A DNA stretch of 64,000 nucleotides from Ursus arctos (taxonomy: Eukaryota > Chordata > Mammalia > Carnivora > Ursidae), in assembly GCF_023065955.2 (NCBI RefSeq), contig NW_026622764.1:44275833-44339832 (forward strand), given 5' to 3'. A program made the position numbers and the translations under genes. Each line of letters starts with the position of its first letter. Position 1 is the stretch's first letter. Shown one piece after another: positions 12,158 through 24,829 of the stretch. A model generated the notes under the pieces. It searched no databases. It saw only the letters and a list, made by a program, of their open reading frames with translations, and was not told where the DNA came from.

Positions 12158-13774
12158 AAGAATATCTTTACTCTTGTTTTCATTAATGATAGACTGAAAT
12201 ACAAATGTTATAGGAAAAATTACATGTTCAAATCTATATATTCTGACCTGTTTCTCAGTTACATCAATTCTGTTTAGTTTATTCTTCAGGTGTTGTTGGG
12301 ATGATTACATCTTTAAGAAATTAGGGATTGAATTTTCTGAGAATTTTTCAGTTAGGCTCAACACTTATATCTTTATGTTTAACTGAAAATGGTAGTATCA
12401 GTGACCCACTTCAGAGGACATTTTTATAATCAAAAATCTTCTAGGTGATTATTTTAGCACATGAGGAATGTTTCATCCAGTCTTTGGCTTATTGCTTAAC
12501 TAGCAGGGAATTTAATAAAAAGTTTAGTAATGGGAATGCCAAAAGATCTTTGGAGAGAATTTTACCAAAACCCAGTTCTAGTGCAGTGTCCTTAAGAGAT
12601 GTCATGATTTCAGCAAATCCCGTGTCATCTTTTTCTAACTACAAAATAAAAGTTACTGTGGATTTCAGCTTTGTACACGAATGCAAAGCCCTGAATGTAT
12701 GATGATAGTAAAATAATTTCCTTAAAACACTTCTGTTTTTCTGAGGGGAAAAAAAGAAAAGTGAACTCTTCTTTTCCGAAGAGTCTTTAAGGAGAATAAA
12801 TTTAATTACAGGGACCTTTACATAAATATATTTGTTTTTCATTGGAGGGGGGCAGAATTTTGTAGGATGTGGTTAGTGTGAGGAGGGTTGGTCACAGGAT
12901 GAAAAGGAGGAAGAAACAGGAAAACTATTTATAAAAAACAATCAGTAAATTTGAGCTTTGACTTCAAGTTGTTTATATCAATTACAGTGTCATTATGGGC
13001 CATCTGAATTATACTTTGCTTTCCTGTTTCTTGCTGATGTACTTGGGCACATTGGTGAAGAATTTCCCATCCTACTGGCTTCCTTTTCCTTACTTTATTT
13101 CTTTTGAATGTCATTTTGTAAAATAAGGGAGTTACTTGTAAGAAAGCATCTTCCTTATGATAGCATGTCCCTCTTTCCCTAAATAATGAATTAGAGATTG
13201 TCATTAATTACAATACCAACCAAAGCAAAACAAAAACTAGGATTTTTTTTTTTTTGCTATGGAAATTCTGAATATATGTGAAATAACATAGTCATATTTT
13301 AGTACAGAATACATCTTTTTAAATAAGGTAGGCTATATCACACTTTAAATTTATCATCATTTAAACTTGCAAAATTAATGGGTTAAAAGATAAATGTTCT
13401 TAAGCGTTGAATAAATCTCTAATGTCAGATTCGGTTTTAATACATTGAGTCATCTTTCTCCAAAAAATGACCGTCTCAACCTTTAGTGTTGCTTGGAATG
13501 AGACAAGGTTATTTGGTAATTTTCATTTCAATGTTCTGGAAATGAGATAGTGTTCCTATAGCTGGAATCATTATAATAGAATTGGACAAAATTCGACTTC
13601 TTTCCCTAGGACTGGAATTTCTAACTTCCATTTTAATGGCAAAATTTTATTTTGAGATATATACTGGCAAGTAGGCAATATTTCTGCTGGTAAATAGACA
13701 TTATTAACTTAGTTGTTTAAAATATTTTAGTGACTTTTTAACAAATCAAAGAGAGACAAATTGGAAAAATATGC
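12158..13774. other. Unique AT-rich DNA, no gene seen
   Basis: No recognised repeat or exon. The open frames here (up to about 90 codons) show no family resemblance. Confidence 0.45.
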
Positions 13775-14760
13775 TCCTTCAGAAATCATTTATTGAGCAT
13801 CTATGGTGTTTAGGGCAACAATGGCACTGGTAAATTAGATATTAAAAGAAAGATTAATACTCACATGCTAATTGAGAAAGACGAAGAACAAAGCAATAAT
13901 TATAAAACTGTTAGTGTGTTGTAAATGATAAGGATGTGACAGGGTGACCTGGCAACACAGTGGGGGCCCTGATATCAGCCTGAGGCAGAGCTTCTCAGAA
14001 AACCATGGATCTACTGTTTCTTCAAGATTGAGAGGCAAGGAATGAAGTACTTGCAGGAAGGAGAGGTCTGTGGATTGGAAAGGCTTAGTGGAGTTGTGAG
14101 GCACATTTGGAGAGCTTCCATTTTCAACAAGACTGGAAATTAGAGTGTGAATGGTGAGGAGCTGGAGAGGAGGCAGCTCTAGAAGGAAGCTGGATCTGGG
14201 GAAGTCTGCATGGAGGAGAAGAATTCATATTTCACCCTCAAGATGGCTGCATGTTAATGAAGGATTTTGAGAAAGGGATTACCTAATCAGATGTGTGTTC
14301 CAATGAGAGTATTTTGTCAGCACTTTGAGGGATGAAATGGAATGGTGGGATTGAGATAAGGATATCTGTTAGTAATACTTAATTCAGGAGAGAGGAGGTG
14401 AAGGCTTGAACCTCAACAGTGTCAATAGCAACTGATGGAAAAGTTTGGTACTAGCCAAACTTAATGACATAGAATGACCGAGGCTGGTGACTAGCTGGGA
14501 AGAGATGATAGAGAATGAGATAATAATGGATGGTGTTTCCAGAACAAGGAATGTAAGAAATTTGGCAGATTTGAAGAGGTGAAGGAGTGGATTCTGGCTT
14601 TGAGGAGCTTGAGGAGCCCGAGAAAGACTCTAGAGATGTGTAGTAACCAGTGGGTTTGAAGTGGATAGAATTGTAAACAAGAAATGGAAATATGAGAGTC
14701 AGCAATATATGAGTGATCACTGAAGCCATTCAATTCAAGAAATCTTGAATTTCAAGATTG
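13775..14760 (-). mobile_element. L2 LINE fragment
   Basis: Starts with antisense L2 3' end 'catttattgagcatctatgg' and continues with G/A-rich antisense L2 phrases ('gcaacagtgggggccctga', 'ggcttagtggagttgtgagg', 'ggattttgagaaagggatt'). The part after 14480 is less certain. Confidence 0.5.
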
Positions 14761-14829
14761 TCTGTTGGACTGTTTCTTTGAGACAACAGGAAGAAACTGA
14801 GGCGGGCAGGAGAGGGAGGGGTCAAAAAC

Positions 14830-15057
14830 CCAATATTTATATAGAAATTTTATAGTCCAAAGCATTTTCAAATGCATCATCTTTATGCCCAATTGAAGTT
14901 ATGAAGGAGGCATTATTATGCTTACCCTTCCCCATTTATGATGATGACTGAAGCTCACTGAATTAAGAGAGTTCCATAAATAATGAAGAATAAATCCTAG
15001 TCACAAATCCAGGTCTATTGTCTGCTTTTAAATTTGATATTCATTTCATTATATCAG
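14830..15057 (-). mobile_element. MIR SINE relic
   Basis: Antisense MIR-like: 'catcatctttatgccc', 'atgaaggaggcattattatg', 'cccatttatgatgatgactg', 'aatcctagtcacaaatccagg'. Confidence 0.5.
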
Positions 15058-15525
15058 AACTGCGTTGTGAACATACATAGCTAATTTCATCTAATATCTC
15101 ATACATGTGTTATACTCATGGCATTGTTGAAAAATTCTCACTCCTTCTGTGCTTTCATTTTGTTGACCAAAGGGACACTTTCTAAGGTCAGTATTGTGAC
15201 AGGCAAGAAATAGCAGCTGAGTTATGGCAGGGGCACTGGCATTGCCCGAGGCAATTCTGAGTTGGTATTTTCAACTGATGGAGTCACAACAGAACGGATT
15301 CACATTTAAGATGGTGGAAAATACATTATTAGCCATATTATGGTCCATTTTGCCAATGATTTGGCTTCCGTGTAGGCCTCTTTTGTTGTGGCAGTTTGGT
15401 AATTTTAAAATTGATTTAGATAAGGGGAAAACACAAACGAAAATACCACCATGTGACTTAATGTCCATCCACTCTTATTGAGTTACAATGTCTGATCTTG
15501 GGGGAACTATCTGACAAACTCGTTC
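15058..15525. other. Unassigned DNA, no gene seen
   Basis: An 85-codon open frame (15224-15481) has no recognisable domain or context and I do not call it a gene. Confidence 0.4.
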
Positions 15526-15541
15526 AAAAAGGATAGGTAAG
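15526..15541. repeat. Left target-site duplication of L1
   Basis: AAAAAGGATAGGTAAG directly precedes the L1. Related copies lie at 16640-16655 (diverged) and 16777-16792 (one mismatch), marking two successive insertions at one site. Confidence 0.85.
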
Positions 15542-16644
15542 TTTCTGCACAGGAAAGGAAACAGTCAACAAGACAAAGAGGCAACCCATGGAATGGGAGA
15601 AGATATTTGCAAATGACACTACAGATAAAAGGCAAGATCTATAAAGAACTTCTCAAACTCAACACCCAAGAAACAAATAATCAAATAAAAAAATGGGCAG
15701 AAGATATGAATAGACATTTTTCCAATGAAGACATACGAATGGCTAACAGACACATGAAAAAATGTTCAACATCATTAACCATCAGGGAAATTCAAATCAA
15801 AACCACATTGAGATACCACCTTACGCCAGTTAGAATGGCAGAAATTGACAAGGCAAGAAACAGCAAGTGTTGGAGAGGATGTGGAGAAAGGGGAACCCTC
15901 TTACACTGTTGGTGGGAATGCAACTTGGTGAGGCCACTTTGGAGAACAGTGTGGAGGTTCCTCAGAAAGTTAAAATTAAAGCTAACCTATGACCCAGCAG
16001 TTGCACTACTGGGTATTTATCCCAGAGATACAGATGTAGTGAAAAGAAGGACCATGTGCACCCCAATGTTCATAGCAGCAATATCCACAATAGCCAAACT
16101 GTGGAAGGAGCTGAGATGCCTTCAATAGATGAATGGATAAAGAAGATGTGGTCCATATATACAATGGAATATTACTCAGCCATCAGAAAGAATGATTACC
16201 CAACATTTGCATCAACATGGATGGAACTGGAGGAGATTATGCTAAGTGAAGTGAGTCAAGCAGAAAAAGACAATTATATGATCTCACTTATTTGTGGAAC
16301 ATAAGGAATAGCAGGGAGATCATTAGAAGAAGGAAGGGAAAAATGAAGGGGGGGGAAATAGAGGGGGAGATCAATCACTAGAGACTATGGACTCCGGGAA
16401 ACAAACTGAGGGTTTTAGAGGGGAGGGGCATGGGGGGATGGGCCAGCCCGGTGAAGGGTATTAAGGAGGGCATGTATTGCATGGAGCACTGGGTGTTATA
16501 TGCAAACAAGGAACCATGGAACACTACATCAAAAGCTAATGATGTACTGTATGGTGACTAACATATCATAATAAAAAATTAAAAAATTAAAAAAAAATAA
16601 AACCGAATATGCAGATATGGAACATGTGCTCAAAAAAAAAAAAA
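15542..16644 (+). mobile_element. 5'-truncated L1 with apparent 3' transduction
   Basis: Carnivore L1, truncated within ORF2, starting near 'ttctgcacaggaaagg'. It keeps the ORF2 C-terminus, a G-rich 3' UTR (16320-16470) and an A-rich end with AATAAAAAATT repeats (about 16568-16602). A 28-bp non-L1 segment (16603-16630) and a second A13 tract (16632-16644) follow. Two poly(A) tracts separated by unrelated sequence inside one target duplication is the usual sign of 3' transduction. It closely resembles the L1 at 55.5-62.1 kb but lies in the opposite orientation. Confidence 0.93.
15607..16304 (+). pseudogene. L1 ORF2 C-terminal remnant
   Basis: Encodes the end of the L1 endonuclease/reverse transcriptase protein. 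The zinc-knuckle-like region is present (residues around [18 protein letters not shown]) with the downstream '[16 protein letters not shown]' block. The frame breaks near 16125 and resumes one frame over, with the terminal '[17 protein letters not shown]' and 'EEIMLSEVSQAEKDN' blocks ending at 16304. The endonuclease and RT catalytic parts are absent because of 5' truncation, so it cannot mobilise itself. Confidence 0.93.
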
Positions 16645-16654
16645 GGATAGATAA

Positions 16655-16672
16655 AAAGGGTCGCTTGGGTGG

Positions 16673-16706
<34 letters not shown>

Positions 16707-16776
16707 CCCCGCCTCCATCCCCCGCACACAGGTGTGTGCTCTCTCTCTCTAAAATAAAATTTAAAAATATTTTTTT
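16655..16776 (+). mobile_element. Degenerate, internally deleted SINE
   Basis: It has a SINE-like head 'gggtcgcttgggtgg', then a (CT)n run (about 16674-16702) and a C tract. A 'gtgtgtgctctctctctct' segment and an 'aaaataaaatttaaaaa' tail follow. The tRNA-like B-box region is missing. It lies between the second and third copies of the GGATAGGTAAG-type target sequence, so it entered the L1's right target duplication. Confidence 0.55.
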
Positions 16777-16971
16777 AAAAAAGATAGGTAAGTGGTAGAA
16801 GAATATGCAGTAAAATCTTACGTGCCTTTTACAGAAGGCTGAGTCAGATGCTAGTTTCCTTATCCTCCTCTGCCCTGAAAAAGTACATAGTCTCTGATAT
16901 AGACATATCAAGAAAATTTGCCAGAATTAGTATAGAGCTAGAACATGGGCTCTATACTTGCTAATTTCACA

Positions 16972-17850
16972 TTCTTAATAGACATTTTTTCAAGGAAGAC
17001 GTACACCTGGCCAATAGGCACGTGAAAAGATGTTCAGCATCCCTAATCATCAGGGAAATGCAAATCAAAACCACAATGTTATATCACCTTACACCAGTCA
17101 GAATGGTTATTACCAAAAAGGGGAAAAAAAAAAAGTGTTGGACAGACTATAGAAAAGAAGGAACTCTCGTACACTGTTGATAGGAATGTAAATTGATGCA
17201 GCCACTATGGAAAACAGTATGAAGGTTCCTCAAAAACTTAAAAATAGAACTACCATATGATACAGCTATTCCTACTTTTGGGTATTTATCCAAAGAAAAT
17301 GAAAACAGTAATTTGAAAAGATAAATGCACCATGCTCATTGCAGCATTCTTTATGGTAGCTGAGATATGGAAACAACCTAATGTCCATTGATGGATGAAT
17401 GGATAAAGAAGATGTGGTAAATATATGCAATAGAGTATTACTTAGCCTTAAAAAAGGAGGAAATTTTGCCTTTGCAACAACATGAATGGACTTTGAGCAT
17501 GTTATATTAAGTGAAATAAGTCAGACAGAGAAAGACAAATATTGTGTAAGTTCATTTTCATTGGAATGTAAAAACAAAACAAATACACAAAGCAATCAAA
17601 CCAAACTAAGTCAAACCAAGCCAAGCTCAGATATAGAAAATAGATTGGTGGTTATCAGTGGGGAAGAGGGTTGGGAGGTGGGCAAAATGGGTGAAGGGGT
17701 CAATTGTATGGTAATGGATGATAACTAAACTTTTTGTGGTGATCAGTTTGTAATATATACAAACATTGAATTATTATGTTGTACACCTGAAACTAATATA
17801 AGGTTGTACACCAATTCTACCTCAATTTAAAAAATTAGTGAAATACAGTT
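16972..17850 (+). mobile_element. Older L1 (L1MA-like) 3' fragment
   Basis: Diverged ORF2 C-terminal DNA ('gacattttttcaaggaag', 'cagggaaatgcaaatcaaaa', 'gatggatgaatggataaag'). A different 3' UTR follows, ending 'gttgtacacctgaaactaat' and 'ctacctcaatttaaaaa', typical of the older L1M subfamilies. Frames are broken. It is independent of the younger L1 just upstream. Confidence 0.85.
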
Positions 17851-18647
17851 AGTTGGAAGAAAAAAATCCTAATGCTGTTTTCTGGAGATTTCTGTCTGAA
17901 AGAAATAACTCCGAAATTCCTTTGGGTAGAAATAGAGCTACACATTTATTCTGCTGCATTTTTAGTAATGTATTTAATATGCAAAATGATAGGTTTCTAA
18001 TATTGGTGAGAGGACAAAGTAGAATATAATTTTAAAAGATAGGAAAATGGCACTCTTCTAAATATGGCCACTGCCTAAGTACAGTTGGCTGATCATAAAA
18101 TGTGCAATTCAAGCTTTCATATTGATATTTTAGATTGACAGTACCCCTGGGTTAGTGGGGTGAGCTTCATTTACTGAGAAGTCATAGAAAGTCATGTTGA
18201 TCGTCTGAGTAGGTGGCTGTACTTGAAGGATAATGCTAAAAGGCAAGAGAATAGAAAAGCTAGTTCTTATTATGAGAAGTCCACTATAGTCTCCTGCCTG
18301 ACATACACAGCAGAGGAAAAAAATGGAAATAGACCTCACTTAAGATTGTATTGGGTTTTAAATATTTCTGCTTTAATGTTGTCAGCTTTAGTTCTTTAGT
18401 TTCACCAAGTACAAGAAAATGGTGTAAGTGATCTCTTTTGTGGAAGAAGACGTGACCAGTTATACAATGTAAGAAACCTTGCTTGTAATCCTCTCTCTTA
18501 TCCTTACCACTTATATCTTACCGAGCACAGGTAAGGATTTGTGTATTAAAAATGATTGGAGTGATACAATATTTGTTTATTCAATTTCAGAAAGCATGTT
18601 TATTTTTCTGTGGCCATAGAGCCAAAGAGATTATGGTAATATGCTTC

Positions 18648-18649
<2 letters not shown>
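17851..18649. other. Unique DNA, no gene seen
   Basis: No repeat family or exon recognised. Confidence 0.45.
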
Positions 18650-18724
<75 letters not shown>

Positions 18725-18733
18725 TATATATAT
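18650..18733. repeat. (TA)n(CA)n(TA)n compound microsatellite
   Basis: About 54 bp of alternating TA, 20 bp of CA, then a short TA run. Artificial Tyr/Ile and His/Thr open frames across it are not genes. Confidence 0.97.
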
Positions 18734-19304
18734 CTCAACAACATATATATATTTATTTATATATACCATTAAGGCAATCTCTAGATGTTCTCTATCACCC
18801 AAGAAGTCTGAGCAAGGGCTTGCATAATATTTTGTAGCCATATTTATTGCCATATGGCCATTTCCAAATTACATTGTGTTGTAAGTTGAGATTGTCTGAA
18901 GGAGTTTGGCTAACTTCCAACTTGGGAATACCTTTCACAGAGGCTGATGCTAATGGGAATGTGATCGTCTGGTAATGTAACAGCGTTAATATTGTTTTTA
19001 TTGAGTTAGCTGGACTACTAGCTATTGAGTGCTAGAGAAAATGCAGTTTATGGTACAATGATCTAATGTAGCTCTCTTGCCAGGCATCTGTCTTGTTAAG
19101 CATGTAATTCATCTAAACAGCCCCGGCTGTATGACTTCTTGCTATGGTCTGAACCACTTTTTAGCAAAGCTTCCAAAAATTGACATTGAAATGAACAGAG
19201 AAAGACAAATGCGTCTGTGAGTTTATCTTATTCTATAGTCACCTTTATATATTTTATGGCTACCATTTTTGTGTGTGTTCACAGAACAAAGCTATTCTTT
19301 AGAT

Positions 19305-19469
19305 CAGTAGTTCTTAAAGTGTGCTAGCTTGACCAGCAGTATCACCTGGGAATTTGTTAGAAATGCAAATTCTTAACAGCAACCTCAGTCCTACTGAATC
19401 AGAAACTTTAAGGATGAGGCCCAAAATTCCATGTGATTCTGATGTTGATTCAAGTTTGAGAACCACGGC
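19305..19469 (-). mobile_element. MER5A (hAT-Charlie) relic
   Basis: Antisense MER5A: 'cagtagttcttaaagtgtg', 'cagcagtatcacctggg', 'cctactgaatcagaaact', ending 'caagtttgagaaccacgg'. TTAGA lies on both flanks, perhaps the remains of the target duplication. Confidence 0.8.
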
Positions 19470-20230
19470 ATTAGACCTTCATTTTAAACAGTTACTTAAA
19501 TACAACAGAAGATGAACATATAACTTTAGAGTTGTAAACTGATCATCATTCATGATACTTCTCTAGAGCTTTCTGAGATCTCGAAATTTCTTTATAAAAT
19601 TCAATGAAAACACTACATTCTTTTGAAAGTGACAGCTACTTTTATATTTATTTAATAAATGGAGAGAACAAAGTATTAAAAAAAAAACAAAATGAATTTC
19701 TTCGGGGGCCTGAGGTGAATTTTTTACAAGAAAGAAAAGTCTGATTCTAACTAGTTGTCTTCTATTCTACTGTGTCCCAATGATTAAGACAACAATAGCA
19801 CAAAACAGAATTTCTGCTACACAGACATTTTTACCTACTTTTATGTAGCTCAAAAAGTCCCAGCTGATAATACATTAATTGAAAAGGAATAATTTTACAA
19901 ATATGGGTAGGTATAGAAAAAACTGCCTGGTGATAATAAAGCAAAAATATACTTTACTCCTGTCCTTCCTTTTTTATTCCCTAATTAACCAGTATTCTCA
20001 TGATATCCCCAACCTGAGAAATAGGAAATGACTAAGATGGAGGACTGCTTTTCAGCAGAAAAAAAGTTCTCTGAATTAAACAAAACATGATGGAGTTATC
20101 TTCCAGTCATATTTTGTATGTACTTTTCTGATAATATTGCTTAGCCGAATGTGATTTTCAGGGAGATCAGCAAGTATGTTTTCATTTCTCTCCTATGTTT
20201 AATCACACTTGATGTTTTGTGATAGTTAAG

Positions 20231-20257
20231 GTTAATTAATTAATTAATTAATTTATT
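20231..20257. repeat. (TTAA)n short tandem repeat
   Basis: Six TTAA/TAAT units in a row. Confidence 0.85.
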
Positions 20258-23200
20258 TGCTAGTCAGCTAGCAGTATGTTGCATGATAAGCCACATCCAT
20301 ACCAATTCTTTAATCAGTTTTGTTCATGAATACTAAATGTGGAGGAGAAAATAACTGGGGAGGATTACCTTCCTGCCAGAGCCAGCAGTGTTAAGTTTCA
20401 TGATATTAAAAAAAAAAAAAAAAGGAATTGTCAAGACTGTAAGTCAGTGGCAGAAGCAGGAATTACTGCTACTCAGGGACTATAAATTTTGGAGTGTGAA
20501 TGTGACTTACCATACATGAATTTTCAGAAAAATTAAAATATTTAAAGTATCCAGCCAGGATATAGATTATCCTAAAGTTACTGAAAATTTATTTCCAATA
20601 TATTTTGGATTCTTCTTAAGCAGCTTGGGATGCCAGACTGAAGCCTGAAGTAGCCACCAGTGTAAGCAAACAAGTATAAAGTAAACATGATCATTTATTT
20701 TTTAATCAACCTTTTTAACCAAATTTAGCTACATATTCTCCACAAATCTGTCCACTAACTCTTTTAAAATTCATTCGTGGCTAGCACCAATTTCAAAAGC
20801 ATGGACTCTGTTGCTGCAGCACAGGCAAGTGCAAGCCCTCTTACTTTTTGAATATCATACATATCAGATAAAAATTTAAAAAATGACTTTTATAAACTTA
20901 CATTACACATTATTAGCAATGCCTTCAAAGATACAAAATCTGTCAAAATATAATACTGGCAGCTGAAATTTCAATTTAATATTTGGTTTTTGAGACTGAA
21001 AATCAAAGAACCAATTATGTCACTGATTTAAGAAGCTGTCCCCAAATGTAGATGCTGGATGCTTCAAAAACTCTCAGTAGGGAAATAGATGGATTGAGTG
21101 ATTGAAAAAAAATGTCTATACCATAAAACTTTGTCTCTGTCACATAGAATTTGTGGATAGCCATGTTGGTTGGGTATTAAGCCACAAGCTGTCTCTTGCT
21201 GTATGGAGTAGATATGTATAGGAGATTTTTGAAATAAAAAATTTCCATTTTCTCTATAAAGATTTTTAGCCCAAAATATCTAAGATTCATTTCTGCTAGT
21301 CCACTCTTGAAAATTTTAATAATTATGACTGGACCTTGGGAAAATATGAAGCTGCTTGAGAGAAAGTACAGATGGTTACTATTGTGGGAACACCATGTAT
21401 AAACAAGCAATCCTTAGGATTCTTGCCTTTAGTTGAATAAACTGGTAAATTTTTTGATAAATGCCAATAACACTAAACTTGAAATTGTTGAAATTCTTTA
21501 TCAAGGAAAAAAATAAGCCAGTGTAATTATTTGACTTCATGTGCAGAAACCAATGATCAACCAGGAAGTTGAAACATTTGTTGTACTATTGATATTGTTT
21601 ATAGAGATACATAGTCTAAGTTGAAGTTAAAGTAATATTGTCTAAGAATTTAACCTCCCAATTTTTCCTGAGTAATGGAGTAATATTACCTCTTTTTTTA
21701 TGGGTTTCTGAAGATTAGATGCTTTAAATTACAAGTGTCTGAATTACAAGATTATTAATAAGAGTTTTGATACCAGAATTGGACATCCCCACCCCCATTT
21801 TCAACAAATGAGCTCCTCTGCTTCAGATTTTCTAAACTCCGCTCAGTATGCCAAAAATTTCTGATACTTACATGTCTCATAAAGAATAAACCTGGAATGG
21901 AGTTGAAAAGAAGTTAAGCTCAGTCCTAAATTATTCCCTATTTATATTCTAATGTGCACTTCTTTTCAAAGCAAACATGGAATTCCAGTTCAAAATTACT
22001 ACTTAAAAGAACTTATGAATATCTTATTGGATAGAAAAAGTCTGTGAACTGTAAAATAAAGAATTGTGGGCTGCACTTCCCCTGCACTTTGATTTACAGA
22101 TTTATGTATTTCATCCCAAAGTAGAGGGCATTAGAGCCTGAGGACACTTGCCTTGTGCCATGAGCACTTGTCACATATAATGTACCATATTACACATGTA
22201 AATTTGGAACCTGTCATTCCATAGTAAGGCAGATATTTATACAAATTATGTTTGTTCCTGTTATATGGTTAAGTTCTTTGTAGATCTGAAATGTGATACT
22301 TAAAAAAATGTGTATGTGTGAAACAGGTTTGGAACTGTGGTAAAGTTGAAATTCGTACACTATACTCAGGTGTGTAAAAATTTCTCTGTAACTCATTTGA
22401 ACTTCCTCATAACCTCTCTCCACAGAGTTGTTAGATAAAATGTGAACTTACTAAGTAAATGTATTTTAGTCTCATCTAGTTTAAGCCCTTCTCCTTTTGG
22501 ATAAATATTTAGGCAATATAGACCTCAGTTGTTTCAGAGTTGTTTTTTCCTTTGCTAACTCCCAAGATTCCCACGTGGGCCAGAGGGGGAGATTGCTGTG
22601 GCCTTTCTCTGTGTGTGGGTGGAGAGTTTGCATCTAAGCATGGGCCTTCATGTGGCCTTTTTGGTTCCTTCTTGGCCTCTGTGATAGGTCTGGTTTTCCA
22701 TATGCTCTTTGGGCACCCTGTCACCATTTTCTGCAGAGCTGGGAAACTTAGTCACACTTGGAGTAACTCCTGGGCTGAGTTGGCCTCTCCTAAGCTTGTC
22801 TTCTATGAATTCTCTGAGTCTCAACCAAAATTCTGTTTGTCTTGGCTTAGGCTTTTCATCTCAGTCTGACATAGTTCCTTATGATGTTTACTGCACTGCC
22901 CCATGGTAGGTAGACTAGGTTTTACCTCTCAGCTACTTCTAATGTCCTCTGTCAGCATATCACATCCCATGGAAGTCAGGGTTGTCTCAGTGACACTAGT
23001 CTCAGATCTTCGTTTCCCTGTGCACATTACGATACCACTCCTGTGCATTGGTCAGTTCATATTGCTGAGAAACATTCTAGACATTCAGTAGGGCATAAGA
23101 CCCTTATAGAAACCCAGATTCCTTAGATTACTTTCCTTCTAAGCTATCTGGTGTCCTTTTTACCACACCTCCTTTCTACTTTCATATGCTAGGATGGCAG

Positions 23201-23267
23201 AAAATGAGGATTGAGATTTTTCTTGTCTTTCTCTTTTTGTCCTCTGTCCTTGGAAAAAGCTCCTATT

Positions 23268-23290
23268 TCCTCCCCCCCCCCTTTTTTTTC
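23268..23290. repeat. C-tract followed by T-tract
   Basis: A run of about ten C, then eight T: a pure pyrimidine block prone to slippage. Confidence 0.8.
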
Positions 23291-23689
23291 TCCTTCAGGA
23301 ATGTTTCCTATATCATATCTTTCTCCCTTCAAGATAATATTTCCTAGGGAGGTATCTAATTACTGAGAAAGAAACTGTGTCAGGAAATATTAGAAAATAT
23401 TATTCTCATTTTTCACAATATTGAGCTGACATGAATTACTGAATTTTATCTTAGGGAAAAACTCTCTAGTGCCATTAAGTTGATATATCTTTTATATATT
23501 ATGTATTTTAGTTCAATAGTTACAAAAATGGCCCAATCATAAGCAAAGCAAAAAAAAATTTGTGCTTTTGAAACTTCAATGATAAAATTTAGAGATGCCT
23601 ATGAAGAGATGCTTTCCTGAGACCCATAACTGTCATAAATGTATGCCACATGATTGAGTTCTGAAAAATATTTTTAATATTTATTTGAT

Positions 23690-23915
23690 GCTTTTTACTT
23701 TTCAAAGTGGTTTTACATTCATTATCTTATTTAATCTTTTCAACATTCTTGTGATATAGGCAAGGCAGATGTTGTTATCCCATATTATAGATGGGGAAGT
23801 TAACATTTTAAAATAATTTAGTGAATTGCTCTGTATCACATGGTAAATTGATGTTTGTATTTGTATAAAGAAAGATCTGTATTCCCTGATTCTACCTCTG
23901 GTTTGGTAGTCTTTC
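23690..23915 (-). mobile_element. MIR SINE relic
   Basis: Antisense MIR: 'cattcattatcttatttaat', 'cattcttgtgatataggca', 'gttatcccatattatagatg', 'ctgtatcacatggtaaat'. Confidence 0.65.
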
Positions 23916-24829
23916 CTTGAAATTATGTTTGCAATATTTTATTACTTGAGAAATAGGGAAAAAAAAGGAAAAGGAAACCACCTGTTCTTGTTTTCTTAAA
24001 AATGGAGTTGCTGATATGCCTGCTTCTCCCACATAGAGCTCATAGCCTCTACAAGAGTCTTTAGCCTAGCTTGCCCTTGCTTCAAATCCAAGTGCAGTTC
24101 TTTCCCTGTTGTAGTGATACTCCTGCCCTGCACATGTCCCAGCATTTCCCATTCCAGGGCTTCTCTGGACATTCTCATCATTTCCTTCTTGACCTGTCTA
24201 CTTGCTTACAGCCTTTATCACCTGGAAGAGATGGTTAGTGTTTCTCCTTCAACTCTGACTTCTGTCTTCTCCCCATGATCATGTTTACTATTGATCTTGA
24301 TTACTACTTTTTCAGTTGCTTTACTCACACACTTGTTGCAGCTACTCTGGTCCTGGATATCCTACACAATTTTTCATGAACCGTTTCGATTTTGATCTAA
24401 TCCAGCATAAATGTAAATCATTTCAGAAAAAAGTTTTATTCTATGCCTTAGATGAATTTGTTACATTTATACACCCTGTTGGCCTGGATGACTAAATATG
24501 CTGAGAATGTCCAGCACTGCTTTGCCTTGCTACAGTCAAATCTATATAGCTTTCTTTGGTTTTGGTGACTCTGGGAAACCAGCACTTTGTTCAGAGTAGA
24601 CAATGATTCATCACAGTGAATAGAAAGAAGAGTGATTAGATTGTGTTTATCACTCTCTGTATCAGTCAGCATCAAGGAAGGAAACAGATGGCACACTTGA
24701 AAGAAACTATTTACTAAGGTGTGGGCAGGATTTAAGGAATAAAACCAGAGATGGTGTGTTCAGCACCTTCTGAGATGATCCCTACTGATCCTGACCTTGT
24801 TGTAGTTGCTGCCTGATGTAATTTCCTTC

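Larger units (their letters stand above)
18734..23684. other. Mostly unique AT-rich DNA
   Basis: Holds one MER5A (19305-19469), a TTAA repeat (20231-20257), an A-tract (about 20409) and otherwise nothing assignable. A moderately GC-richer block at 22540-23100 has a 109-codon plus-strand frame (22540-22869) with no recognisable domain; an old LTR-retroelement interior is possible but unproved. Confidence 0.4.

Noticed and set aside
18552..18853. Tyr/Ile and His/Thr repeat proteins
   Set aside because: Translation of the (TA)n(CA)n microsatellite.
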